The position numbers and the translations under genes were made by a program. The notes below the pieces were generated by a model. The model was given only the letters and a program-made list of their open reading frames with translations. It searched no databases and was not told the DNA's origin. A stretch of 64,000 nt of DNA from Dromiciops gliroides (taxonomy: Eukaryota; Chordata; Mammalia; Microbiotheria; Microbiotheriidae): assembly GCF_019393635.1 (NCBI RefSeq), contig NC_057861.1, positions 743,272,732-743,336,731 of the forward strand, read 5' to 3'. How positions within the stretch are numbered: the stretch's first letter is position 1; every line of letters begins with the position of its first letter. Shown in pieces: positions 63,801-64,000 of the stretch.

Positions 63801-64000
63801 AAGATCAACTGAGATAACATTTGTAAAGCACTTTGAATAATTCTTGGCACATTCTTGTTGTTGTCTTTGATTATAGTAGGTGCTATAGAAATGTTAGCTA
63901 TAATAATGACAGCCATCATCATCATTAACATTTGGCACTGGTAGAGGTAATTCCTCAGCAATTTGGTCTCATACCTATTAGAAACATCAAAATAGGGAGC
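18922..64000 (+). CDS. TBX20: TBX20 gene (partial): exons 1-6 of a cardiac T-box transcription factor; 3' end outside window
   Basis: Six exons joined across GT-AG introns give a 302-residue frame that matches human TBX20 from memory almost residue for residue. Order: residues 1-43 in exon 1, 45-132 in exon 2, 134-187 in exon 3, 189-224 in exon 4, 225-277 in exon 5, 278-302 in exon 6; codons 44, 133, 188 and 303 are split by introns. Intron phases are 1, 2, 2, 0, 0, 2. An eh1-like motif FSIAALM is at 18-24, and the T-box runs from about residue 108 into exon 6. TBX20 is a nuclear factor that binds AGGTGTGA-type sites. It acts with GATA, NKX2-5 and ISL1 factors in heart chamber and valve development, and human mutations cause septal defects and cardiomyopathy. 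Residues matching human I152 and Q195 are intact (158 and 201). Introns are about 4.5, 3.3, 10.9, 6.0 and 11.5 kb. The C-terminal regulatory region (about 150 residues) is not in the window. Confidence 0.97.
19052..20340. other. TBX20 intron 1, 5' part: repeat-poor
   Basis: No dispersed repeat recognised. A G-run pair at 20055-20075 is quadruplex-capable. The CpG-rich zone extends to about 19.3 kb. Confidence 0.4.
20340..20590. repeat. TA/GATA microsatellite flanked by inverted repeats
   Basis: (TA)n and GATATA units, with 24 bp arms at 20406-20429 and 20498-20521 that pair with one mismatch (ATGTAGTTCATTCTCAATCT on the left), followed by a perfect 11 bp pair AATTGGGGACT (20526-20536) and AGTCCCCAATT (20579-20589). 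Confidence 0.85.
21011..21078. repeat. (CT)n microsatellite and CTCCTC run
   Basis: About 22 perfect CT units, then CCTCCTCCTCC. Confidence 0.95.
21080..21890. other. Intron 1, repeat-free
   Basis: No repeat recognised. It contains one exact T-box half-site AGGTGTGA at 21371-21378. Confidence 0.35.
21895..22110 (+). repeat. MIR
   Basis: GGTTTCTTCATCCATAAAAT, CCTTGCCAACCTTAAAGCAC, GTTAGCTATCATTAT. Confidence 0.65.
22120..23544. other. Intron 1, 3' part: mostly repeat-free, GC-rich near exon 2 (candidate regulatory)
   Basis: A short reverse MIR remnant at 22413-22480; otherwise unique. 22540-22800 is a compact block with TTTTAATCAGCCACTGGTGC and CAAGTAGTTGC. The last 700 bp is CpG-rich with a quadruplex motif at 23142-23162. 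Long open frames here in both strands are not TBX20 frame and show no family sequence. Confidence 0.4.
23545..23812 (+). CDS. TBX20: TBX20 coding exon 2 (Gly-rich linker and start of T-box)
   Basis: 268 nt, residues 45-132 with split codons at both ends. The acceptor is a pyrimidine tract ending CACCAG. It starts QFVEK and contains a linker with seven consecutive glycines (75-81), followed by [20 protein letters not shown], which is conserved in the family. The T-box begins near [19 protein letters not shown] (108-126), including the tryptophan (116) typical of the domain start. The linker is five residues longer than human as I recall it. The exon is very GC-rich with many CpGs. The donor is AG^GTAGCT, so read-through gives Arg then an in-frame TAG. 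Confidence 0.96.
23900..24130 (-). repeat. Two MIR fragments, reverse
   Basis: CTCCTCGTTTTACATATCAA and CACTTTACAAAGGAGGAAAC with AACTTGCTCAAGGTCATAAT. Confidence 0.6.
24165..24780. other. Intron 2, repeat-free GC-rich stretch
   Basis: No repeat or gene recognised. Confidence 0.35.
24815..24965 (-). repeat. MIR fragment, reverse
   Basis: TAGTGCTAGAAGGAACCTCC, AGATCCAGAGAGGTAAGTGA, GAGCGAGATTCGAACCATGA. Confidence 0.6.
25018..25185 (+). repeat. hAT-like non-autonomous DNA element, degraded
   Basis: CTTCTTAATATTTCAGGGGG, CCCGTGAATTTAACTGG, ACATTCTGAGAAAGACTCCA and GTTTCACCAGATTGCCG parallel the copy at 53832. Confidence 0.4.
25230..25410 (-). repeat. MIR remnant split by an L2 tail
   Basis: TTTTACAGAGGAGGAAACTG, then L2 tail GAAACTTTTATTAAGTGCCA and GTACTGTGCTAAACTCTGGG, then AGACGCAGGATTCGACCCAG. 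Confidence 0.55.
25735..25778. repeat. (GT)n microsatellite
   Basis: About 22 GT units, then GGGGGG. Confidence 0.97.
26125..26515 (+). repeat. MAR1-type CORE-SINE, split by a young SINE
   Basis: GAGGCATTTAGTGGGTAGAG, GGATTCAAGTCTTACCTCTG and CAACTACCTAAGACTGTAAA lie left of the insertion; CCATCAGCATGGGCAAAGAG and CCTGGAGTTCCCTCACC lie right of it. Confidence 0.75.
26278..26420 (-). repeat. Young tRNA-derived SINE with exact 14 bp target duplication
   Basis: Reverse copy, flanked by TAAATTATAGATTT at 26264-26277 and 26421-26434. It is nested in the older SINE. Confidence 0.93.
26640..26825 (+). repeat. MIR
   Basis: AGTCTCAGTTTCCTCATCTG, AAGTGAGGATAATAGCATCT, AAAGCGCTCTGTAAATGTCA. It lies about 280 bp before exon 3. 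Confidence 0.75.
27105..27269 (+). CDS. TBX20: TBX20 coding exon 3 (T-box core)
   Basis: 165 nt, residues 134-187 with split Arg codons at both ends. It encodes [19 protein letters not shown] and the motif [17 protein letters not shown], hallmark T-box core sequence. The isoleucine matching human I152, mutated in familial septal defect, is present at residue 158. The acceptor is the less common TTTAAG form. The donor is AAG^GTTTGT, weaker than consensus at +3 to +5, and about 60 nt downstream lies a long C tract. Confidence 0.96.
27410..27785. other. Intron 3, repeat-free stretch after exon 3 (candidate regulatory)
   Basis: AT-rich from 27590, with GACTAATTACAATGAATATT and TTGTGTCAATCATGTTC. 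No repeat recognised. Confidence 0.35.
27786..28090 (-). repeat. L2 tail split by an RTE-tailed SINE
   Basis: Reverse L2 tail TTTATTAAGTATCTCCTATG then GGCTAGGCA on the left, TGTACCAGGCACTGTGCTAA on the right. Confidence 0.7.
27831..28061 (+). repeat. SINE with RTE/BovB-like 3' tail
   Basis: Head GGGCAGCTAGTTGTCGAGGT, core CTAGCTGTGTGATCTTGGGC, MIR-like CAGTTTCCTCATCTGTAAAA, tail GAGAAGGAAATGGCCAACCA and GTCAGACATGACTAGGC. Flanked by a 7 bp direct repeat CTAGGCA (27824-27830, 28062-28068). Inserted in an L2. Confidence 0.85.
28495..28665 (-). repeat. MIR, reverse
   Basis: AATAACTAGCATTTGTAATG, TACTTTACAAATATTATCCA, CCCATTTTATAGATCAGAAA. Confidence 0.7.
28735..28845 (+). repeat. L2 3' end
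   Basis: CTTCTTGAGGGCAAGGACTG, ATGTCTGCTTAATAAATGTT. Confidence 0.7.
28850..29430. other. Intron 3, mostly unique with a faint MIR
   Basis: 29130-29300 resembles a degraded MIR (GTGTGACCTTGGGCAATTTA). Otherwise unrecognised. Confidence 0.35.
29440..29720 (-). repeat. MAR1-type CORE-SINE, degraded
   Basis: CTCTACCAAAGCAGGTCAGC, CTCAGGGTCACAGAGGCAGG and GGTCTTGAATATGGGTCTTC in reverse order. Confidence 0.5.
29785..29990 (+). repeat. MAR1-type CORE-SINE
   Basis: GACATGTGATGTAGTGGACA, CTGTGTGACCTTGGACAAGT, GCTGACCTGCATTGGTAGAG, GGGAATTCCCTATAGTAGTG. Confidence 0.75.
30090..30235 (-). repeat. MAR1-type CORE-SINE
   Basis: GGTAAGGAAATCTCCACTCT, GTCTTAGAGAGAATTACCTG. Confidence 0.55.
30240..31020. 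other. Intron 3, unique-looking
   Basis: No gene or clear repeat recognised. Confidence 0.35.
31030..31130. repeat. ATAC/ATGT low-complexity repeat
   Basis: CATACATACATACATACATG followed by TATGTG units. Confidence 0.8.
31190..31390 (-). repeat. MAR1-type CORE-SINE
   Basis: CCATCTACCAATGCAGATTG, TCCTGACTCCAGGGCCTATG. Confidence 0.55.
31520..31674 (-). repeat. Young tRNA-derived SINE
   Basis: GTCAATGAGGGTTAAATGAC, core, GCACCACCTAACTGCTCC; imperfect CAATAAT flanks. Confidence 0.85.
31690..32330. other. Intron 3, repeat-free block (candidate regulatory)
   Basis: Over 600 bp with no recognised repeat. It contains an open frame of 130 codons (31911-32303) with no family signature; I do not call it a gene. 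Confidence 0.35.
32362..32890 (-). repeat. L2 3' region
   Basis: Reverse L2: CAACAAGTGTTTATGGAAGG, GTGCCCGGCACCATGCCCAG, GAAATGCATTCCAAGAACGG, TATGAAAGCCTTTGAGTGCT, GGCAATAGGGAGTCACTGAA. Confidence 0.7.
33061..33200 (-). repeat. Young tRNA-derived SINE
   Basis: GCTGAGGCAATTGGGGTTAA to CACCATCTAGCTGCCCC, preceded by an (ATTT)n tract. Confidence 0.88.
33330..33985. other. Intron 3, repeat-free block (candidate regulatory)
   Basis: About 650 bp without a recognised repeat; includes AACTGACAGCGGTATAAGAG and AGCTGACCATTTAAATGG. Confidence 0.35.
34045..34270 (+). repeat. MIR
   Basis: CAGCCTCATTTTCCTCACCT, GTGGTTTGCAAACCTTAAAG, GGTTAGCTCTTATCATG. Confidence 0.7.
34605..34852 (-). repeat. Young tRNA-derived SINE with long (ATTT/ATTC)n tail
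   Basis: Body 34713-34852; the 3' tail on the minus strand has become about 105 bp of ATTT/ATTC units. Flanks match as an imperfect target duplication: TAACATCTATT at 34594-34604 and CAACATCTATT near 34856-34866. Confidence 0.85.
34919..35053 (-). repeat. Young tRNA-derived SINE with internal deletion
   Basis: GGCCAAGTGACTTGCCCAGG to CACCTAACTGCCCC; a segment between the core and the B box is missing. Same orientation as the copy just upstream. Confidence 0.85.
35060..35700. other. Intron 3, AT-rich, unrecognised
   Basis: No gene or clear repeat recognised. Confidence 0.35.
35710..35770 (+). repeat. L2 3' end
   Basis: TGTCTGGCACATAGTAGGTA, CTTAATAAACATTTATTGAA. Confidence 0.75.
35985..36232 (+). 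repeat. MIR
   Basis: GGTGTTGGACTTGGAGTCAG, CTGCCTCAGTTTCCTTATGT, GACCTAAAGCACTATATAAA. Confidence 0.75.
36401..36627 (-). repeat. SINE with RTE/BovB-like 3' tail
   Basis: ATTGTTGTTGTTCAGTCATT, GGTTTTCTTGGCAAAGATAT, GAGTGGTTTGCCATTTCCTT, and the SINE head CACTCTATCCACTAAGCCAC. Confidence 0.85.
36640..36955. other. Intron 3, repeat-free block (candidate regulatory)
   Basis: AT-rich with AGAATTAATCAAGTTACTAA and ATCTAATTAGCAGCTGATGG. Confidence 0.35.
36955..37165 (-). repeat. MIR, reverse
   Basis: TAGCTGTTATTAGTATCATT, CCCATTTTGAAATTAAGGAA. Confidence 0.6.
37205..37342 (-). repeat. Young tRNA-derived SINE
   Basis: GATGAGGCAACTGAAGTTAA to GCCACCTAGCTGTCCC. Flanks CACCTATGTAATTTT and CACATATGTAAATTTT look like a slightly diverged target duplication. 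Confidence 0.87.
37391..37575 (-). repeat. L2 3' end
   Basis: TGTGTGAAGCACTGGGGATA, CAAAGAAAGGCAAAAGACAG, GGGGGGAGACACCATGGAAA. Confidence 0.75.
37600..37855 (+). repeat. MIR
   Basis: CAGCTGGGTGGTACAATGGA, TTTTTCTCATCTGTAAAATG, GTGTTTTGCAAACTTGAAGT. Confidence 0.75.
37977..38068 (-). repeat. L2 3' end
   Basis: AATATTTACTAAGTGCTAAT, CATGCCAGGCACTGTCCTAA; ends in a C run about 100 bp before exon 4. Confidence 0.7.
38164..38272 (+). CDS. TBX20: TBX20 coding exon 4 (T-box)
   Basis: 109 nt, finishing the split Arg codon and then residues 189-224 ([17 protein letters not shown] to HGH), identical to human as I recall it. The glutamine matching human Q195, mutated to a stop in a human family, is at residue 201. 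The acceptor is TTTCCCTCAG and the donor is CAT^GTAAGTGA, close to consensus. A 160 nt pyrimidine tract begins about 70 nt into the downstream intron. Confidence 0.96.
38341..38503. repeat. Long polypyrimidine tract downstream of exon 4, ending in CAG
   Basis: About 160 nt of CTTCC/CT sequence starting about 70 nt after the exon 4 donor, ending TTCTCTTCTCTGTTCAG, which looks like a strong 3' splice site. Confidence 0.85.
38560..39110. other. Intron 4, unique-looking
   Basis: No gene or clear repeat recognised. Confidence 0.35.
39115..39266 (-). repeat. Young tRNA-derived SINE with target duplication
   Basis: GTGAGGCAATTGGGGTTAAG to GCCACCTAGCTGCCC, flanked by CAACATTATTCTTTTTAT (39097-39114) and CAACATTATCCTTTTTAT (39267-39284), one mismatch in 18. 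Confidence 0.92.
39380..39680 (-). repeat. MIR, reverse
   Basis: CTAAGCGCTTTGCATTATTA, CCTCATAACAACCCTATAAG, GGCTGAAATCGGGTAAATGA. Confidence 0.7.
39685..40260. other. Intron 4, unique-looking
   Basis: Nothing recognised. Confidence 0.35.
40265..40505 (-). repeat. MIR, reverse
   Basis: AATAGCTATCATTTATATAT, GATCCTCATAACAATCCTAT, CCCATTTTGCAGTTAAAGGA. Confidence 0.7.
40510..41440. other. Intron 4, unique-looking with TATG low-complexity near 40640-40760
   Basis: No gene or clear dispersed repeat recognised. Confidence 0.35.
41448..41625 (+). repeat. MIR
   Basis: CCAAGGTTCAAGCTTCAGTT, GTGGACAAGTCACTTAACTT, CCTCAGTTTCTTAACTTGTA. Confidence 0.7.
41865..42060 (-). repeat. MIR fragments, reverse
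   Basis: AACTGGAAGGGACTTTTTCA, AAGAAACTTGCCCAGGGTCA. Confidence 0.5.
42065..43055. other. Intron 4, about 1 kb without recognised repeats
   Basis: Includes a compact block near 42565-42640 with TTTTGACAGCTTTTATTAGC. No gene seen. Confidence 0.35.
43060..43145. repeat. CTTCTC-type polypyrimidine tract
   Basis: About 85 nt of TTCTCC/CTTCCT units. Confidence 0.85.
43465..43640 (-). repeat. MIR, reverse
   Basis: AGAAGAAACCTCAGAGGCCA, AGAGGTGGAAACTGAGGCTG, CCAAAGGTCACACAGGGAGT. Confidence 0.65.
43645..44080. other. Intron 4, with a degraded MIR-like copy near 43745-43990
   Basis: GGTTGGAATCCTGGCTCAGT and GTACTAATGACATCTAATCT suggest an old MIR. The rest is unrecognised. Confidence 0.35.
44098..44247 (+). 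repeat. Young tRNA-derived SINE with exact 16 bp target duplication, just upstream of exon 5
   Basis: Forward copy GGGCAGCTAGGTGGCACAGT to the A-rich tail GAAAGAAAGAAA. Flanked by GAAACTAATGGGGCTG at 44082-44097 and 44248-44263. Only 37 nt separate the downstream duplication from exon 5. Confidence 0.93.
44301..44459 (+). CDS. TBX20: TBX20 coding exon 5 (T-box)
   Basis: 159 nt, 53 codons (225-277), phase 0 at both ends, so skipping would keep frame but remove a third of the T-box. It encodes [18 protein letters not shown] to [16 protein letters not shown], the highly conserved DNA-contact part of the domain. The acceptor is TTCTTCTTTTCAG. A young SINE copy ends only about 37 nt upstream of the exon, leaving one copy of its target duplication next to the pyrimidine tract. 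The donor is CTG^GTGAGT. Confidence 0.96.
44728..44813. repeat. Polypyrimidine tract in intron 5
   Basis: About 85 nt of TTCCC/CTTCTC sequence starting about 270 nt after the exon 5 donor. Confidence 0.8.
44815..45370. other. Intron 5, unique-looking
   Basis: No gene or clear repeat recognised. Confidence 0.35.
45375..45740 (-). repeat. MIR (reverse) split by an RTE-tailed SINE
   Basis: MIR left part GCAGGTGCTATTATTGTCAT and right part CATTTTACAGATTAGGAAAC. SINE at about 45408-45646: CATGTCTGACTCTTCATGAT, TTTTCTTGGCAAAGTGGTTT, head TATCCACAGTGCTACCTAGC. Confidence 0.75.
45845..46015 (-). repeat. MIR, reverse
   Basis: CATCAGAGGCCAACTAGTCC, CATTTTACAGAGGAGATACC. Confidence 0.65.
46019..46130 (-). 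repeat. L2 3' end
   Basis: CCATTTGTTAAGTGCCTGTA, GGTCCCTCCCCTCGAGGAAC. Confidence 0.6.
46215..46670 (+). repeat. L2 3' region
   Basis: CTCTGTGATCCAGCAGCCCT, CTGGAAGTCTCTCCCTCCTC, CATCCCAGCTAAAGTCCTGC, TTGATCATATCCAATTTATC, CCTTGAGGGCAGGCACTGTC. Confidence 0.75.
46875..47110 (-). repeat. L2 3' region
   Basis: GACACTGGGCACTGGGGATA, GCCCTCAGGTAGCATACATT, CATAGGAGGTGGTAAGATAG, TCTTGAAGGAAGCTCAGAAT. Confidence 0.65.
47140..47330 (+). repeat. MIR
   Basis: GGTTCAAATCTTTCCTTATA, AATTTCTTCATTTGTAAAAT. Confidence 0.65.
47540..47828 (-). repeat. MIR/CORE-SINE, reverse
   Basis: TGAGTGACTTGCCCAGGGTC, TTGAACTCAGGTCTTCCTGA, GGTGCCACCTGGCTGCCC. Confidence 0.7.
47930..48450. other. Intron 5, repeat-free block (strong regulatory candidate)
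   Basis: About 500 bp of balanced AT-rich sequence with no recognised repeat, containing GGCCCATTTTAATTTC, TTTATTTATGAGCAATAAAA and GGGCTAATTACATTTCTG. Coding potential is absent. Confidence 0.4.
48775..48810. repeat. (GT)n microsatellite
   Basis: About 18 GT units. Confidence 0.97.
48815..49200. other. Intron 5, unique-looking
   Basis: Nothing recognised. Confidence 0.35.
49205..49400 (+). repeat. MAR1-type CORE-SINE
   Basis: GGGTTCAAGTCCCATCTCTG, CTGTGTGACCTTAGGCAAAT, AGTGTCCCAGGAAACACCCT. Confidence 0.7.
49480..49690. repeat. L2 3' end (+) followed by L2 3' end (-)
   Basis: Forward tail GCACAGTGCCTGGTATATAG and CTTAATAAATGCTTGCTGCC, then reverse tail ATTGAGCAAATCTTCACCAA and CCATGCTAGGTACTGTGGAG. 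Confidence 0.65.
49695..50330. other. Intron 5, mostly unique
   Basis: A faint MIR remnant lies near 50190-50280. No gene seen. Confidence 0.35.
50334..50490 (+). repeat. Young tRNA-derived SINE
   Basis: GGGGCAACTAGGTGGCGCTG, GAGTTCAAATCC, core, CCAATTGCCTCACC and AAAAC tail units. I saw no clear target duplication. Confidence 0.88.
50685..50860 (-). repeat. CORE-SINE fragment, reverse
   Basis: TGTCCAAGGTCACACAGTTA, GGACTTGAGCCCAAGTCTGC. Confidence 0.5.
51000..51245 (+). repeat. MIR
   Basis: GGTTGTGTGACCCTGGACAG, CTCAGTTTCCTCATCTGTAA, CCTACCTCACAGAGTTGTTT. Confidence 0.8.
51300..53125 (-). repeat. Decayed RTE-clade LINE (reverse transcriptase region), split by a SINE
   Basis: Reading the minus strand across about 51695-51500, one frame gives ILLPKRKE, then KIFIKIT, then EGTLDEN, in the spacing of the RTE motif (ILLHKKGD..LKNYRPI..L, YKLFTKI, RTLDE). 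A further open piece at 52940-53134 (minus) contains [18 protein letters not shown]. The element carries stops and is inactive. A young SINE sits inside at 52197-52338. Confidence 0.55.
52197..52338 (-). repeat. Young tRNA-derived SINE inside the LINE
   Basis: TTTTTGCAGGACAATGAGGG to CCACCTAGCTGCCCCC. Flanks AAGTTGGTTTTTT and AAGTTGTTTTCTT suggest a diverged target duplication. Confidence 0.87.
53127..53238 (-). repeat. L2 3' end
   Basis: AACAAAGATTTATGAAGTGC, TGGGTGCTGTGCTAAGTGCT, ACCTTCAAGGAAG. Confidence 0.7.
53239..53557 (-). repeat. Composite SINE: young-SINE head joined to a different 3' body
   Basis: The right part is the reverse young SINE (GGGTTAAGTGACTTGCCCAG to CATCTAGCTGCCCC). 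The left 170 bp is a separate family sequence (TTGTCCTTCATTCTCAGAGG, TCACTCTCTCCTCTAGAGCC, ATCTGGGTCCAGCGGCAAGA). Both halves lie between one direct repeat TCAAGGAAG (53230-53238, 53558-53566), so they inserted as one unit. Confidence 0.75.
53832..54022 (+). repeat. hAT-like non-autonomous DNA element
   Basis: Starts GAGTTCTTAATCTGAGAGCC and ends AAAAAGTTAAGGACCCCTG, an imperfect terminal inverted repeat of the AGGGGTTCTTAACCT type; internal TTATTCTGAGAAGGGGTCAG. Confidence 0.5.
54025..54570. other. Intron 5, unique-looking
   Basis: Nothing recognised. Confidence 0.35.
54591..54748 (+). repeat. Young tRNA-derived SINE with exact 14 bp target duplication
   Basis: GGTGGCTAGGTGGCACAGTG to CCCATTGCCCCACAAAAAAC; flanked by AAAATAACCTCTTC at 54577-54590 and 54749-54762. 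Confidence 0.93.
54865..55070 (+). repeat. MAR1-type CORE-SINE, degraded
   Basis: AAAGACCCGGGTTCAGCTCT, TATTAGCAGGAAATGCCCAG. Confidence 0.5.
55075..55375. other. Intron 5, unique-looking
   Basis: Nothing recognised. Confidence 0.35.
55378..55605 (+). repeat. MAR1-type CORE-SINE
   Basis: GGGTTCAAGTCCCACTTCTG, CACCCTGGGCAAGTCATGTA, CACTTGCATTGGTGAAGAGA, GGGAATTCCTGATATCAGTG. Confidence 0.75.
55640..55720 (-). repeat. L2 3' end
   Basis: CAGGATACAAAGACAAAAAT, CAAGAAGCTTACATTCTATT. Lies about 250 bp before exon 6. Confidence 0.6.
55966..56042 (+). CDS. TBX20: TBX20 coding exon 6 (end of T-box)
   Basis: 77 nt, residues 278-302 plus two bases of Arg303. It encodes [20 protein letters not shown] then LTDIE, the C-terminal helix of the T-box that contacts the DNA minor groove. 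The acceptor is CATTTCCAG and the donor is AG^GTAACG. If intron 6 is retained, the frame reads Arg303 then TAA at 56044-56046. The next exon should begin with the family sequence ESVESLIQKH; I searched 56043-64000 by eye in all + frames and did not find it. Confidence 0.95.
56050..56505. other. Intron 6, 5' part (3'UTR of a possible short isoform)
   Basis: No repeat recognised. If intron 6 is retained this is 3'UTR after the TAA at 56044. The first clear AATAAA I see downstream is at 57032-57037. Confidence 0.35.
56510..56695 (+). repeat. MIR
   Basis: TAGTGTGGTACAGTGGAAAA, GGCCTGGATTTCCTCATCTG, AGCTCTCAATCTATGATCCT. Confidence 0.7.
56797..56941 (-). repeat. Young tRNA-derived SINE with exact 13 bp target duplication
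   Basis: GGTAAGGCAATTGGGGTTAA to GCCACCTAGCTGCTCC; flanked by AAGTCCCAGATCT at 56784-56796 and 56942-56954. Confidence 0.93.
57265..57600 (-). repeat. L2 3' end fragments
   Basis: GCAGAGACTTATTGAGCACC near 57280, and AATTTATTAAGCACCTACTA then GTGTAGGAGGTGGCAACTGA near 57530-57600. Confidence 0.6.
57650..58185. repeat. Possible old LINE-derived repeat (antisense L1-like)
   Basis: AATGTATGTCTCATTCTGTA, TACTTCATCATCAGCCTTTT and GATTCTCCTGGTTCTGCTAA recall a marsupial interspersed repeat. The class is uncertain. Confidence 0.35.
58290..58620. repeat. L2 tail fragments, both orientations
   Basis: Reverse AATCCAACAAACATTCGTCA near 58300; forward AGCACCTACTGTAGCGATGC and GCATTGAATGAATCAATG near 58550-58615. 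Confidence 0.4.
58656..58788 (-). repeat. Young tRNA-derived SINE
   Basis: GGGCAGGGCAATGAGGGTTA to GCCACCTAGCTGCCCC. Confidence 0.88.
58800..59400. other. Intron 6, mostly unique with a reverse MIR near 59190-59330
   Basis: TATTTTACAGAGGAAGAAAC marks the MIR. Otherwise unrecognised. Confidence 0.4.
59412..59610 (+). repeat. MIR
   Basis: GAACCTGGGTTCAAATTTGA, TGGGCCTCAGTTTCCCCAAA, GAATTTATGATCC. Confidence 0.75.
59785..60052 (+). repeat. MIR, near full length
   Basis: GTGACTGGTGGCACAGTAGA, GAGTTTAAATCCAGCCTCAG, CTACCTCAGTTTCCTCAGAT, GTGTCTGGCACATAATAAGT. Confidence 0.8.
60295..60510 (-). repeat. MIR, reverse
   Basis: AAGCTAGCATTTATATAGTG, CCATTTGACAGATGAAGAAA, CCCAAAGTCACACAACTGAG. Confidence 0.75.
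60840..61190. other. Intron 6, repeat-free block (strong regulatory candidate)
   Basis: AT-rich unique sequence with AATCAGATCAATTGATCTTT, TCCTAATTAGATTGCTCCTT and TAATTGAATATGATGTTATA. No coding potential and no match to the expected exon 7. Confidence 0.4.
61270..61655 (+). repeat. MIR with its 3' tail in three tandem copies
   Basis: GGGGTTCAAATTCTACCCCT starts the MIR. Three consecutive units of about 100 bp follow, each with CAGTTTCCTCATTTGTAAAA-like start and AGCTCTATGATCCT-like end; ATCTATGACCTTTCTGGGCC begins units two (about 61449) and three (about 61551). Confidence 0.8.
61655..61905. repeat. hAT-like non-autonomous DNA element with TA repeat inside
   Basis: AGCAGGGTTTCCTGCTCCAT, CCTATGGATTTCTCAGAATC, GTGGACCCCCTGAAATCTGC, TTGGGGTTAAGAATGCCTGG. 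Confidence 0.45.
62045..62265 (-). repeat. MAR1-type CORE-SINE
   Basis: GTGGGGAACTCTTGGTGAGC, CCTCTACTGATGTAGATCAA, GTCTTAGAGAATCAGTTGGG, CTTGAACCCAGGTCTTCCTA. Confidence 0.7.
62270..62780. other. Intron 6, unique-looking
   Basis: No gene or clear repeat recognised. Confidence 0.35.
62785..63015. repeat. MIR fragment (-) then L2 3' end (+)
   Basis: TCTCATTTTACAGATAAAGT, then TCCATTAGATTATAAGATCC, CTTAGCACAGTGCCTGGCAC. Confidence 0.65.
63060..63600. other. Intron 6, possible old LINE remnant, otherwise unrecognised
   Basis: GCAGTAATATTCCAGTACAT and the TTTTTAGCCAGTAG context recall antisense L1 sequence. Confidence 0.3.
63630..63900 (+). repeat. MIR
   Basis: GTGTGATCCTGGGCAAGTCA, CTACCTCCCAGGGTTGTTGT, AATGTTAGCTATAATAATGA. 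Confidence 0.8.

Noticed and set aside
1-64000. tRNA, rRNA, snRNA genes, CRISPR arrays, bacterial-type operons, LTR or virus-derived elements
   Set aside because: Looked for on both strands and not found; the tRNA-like A and B boxes all belong to SINEs, and no long terminal repeats or capsid/envelope sequence were recognised.

Overview
The window is vertebrate nuclear DNA from a marsupial, and its only recognisable protein-coding gene is TBX20, the cardiac T-box transcription factor, on the + strand. The organism call rests on the dispersed repeats. There are about 18 copies of a young tRNA-derived SINE with a CORE/MIR-like centre, several of which still have exact 13-16 bp target-site duplications. 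There are also SINEs with an RTE/BovB-like tail, and many MIR, MAR1-like and L2 copies. This mix is typical of marsupials. The young SINE reads most like the dasyurid/Australian form, but I cannot name the species.

Layout: 1-18.2 kb is upstream intergenic DNA made of old L2, MIR and CORE-SINE copies, three young SINEs (1.5-2.9 kb), another at 6.5 kb, and two very large purine-strand arrays: (GAAA)n at 7.5-7.96 kb and (GGAGA)n/(GAAGA)n at 13.8-14.13 kb. The GC- and CpG-rich promoter and 5'UTR lie at about 18.25-18.92 kb. TBX20 coding exons follow: exon 1 18922-19051, exon 2 23545-23812, exon 3 27105-27269, exon 4 38164-38272, exon 5 44301-44459, exon 6 55966-56042. All introns are GT-AG, and the phases join into one 302-codon frame plus 2 nt. 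The last coding exon or exons (about 150 C-terminal residues) lie beyond 64000.

The six exons encode the N-terminal region with an eh1-like Groucho-binding motif, a glycine-rich linker, and the T-box DNA-binding domain. The exon 6 donor carries an in-frame stop (AG^G TAA), so intron 6 retention would give a 303-residue T-box-only protein. With the six extra N-terminal residues here, this corresponds to the 297-residue short human form.

Introns hold repeats, pyrimidine tracts, a decayed RTE-clade LINE (51.3-53.1 kb), and several repeat-free stretches that may be cis-regulatory. I saw no tRNA/rRNA genes, no CRISPR, no LTR element and no second host gene. No wholly new system is evident. The most useful leads concern TBX20 splicing (a SINE that duplicated a branch-point-like site before exon 5, and an in-frame alternative acceptor), a 19.6 kb promoter region free of young SINEs, and unusual repeat structures. 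All coordinates for old repeats are approximate.
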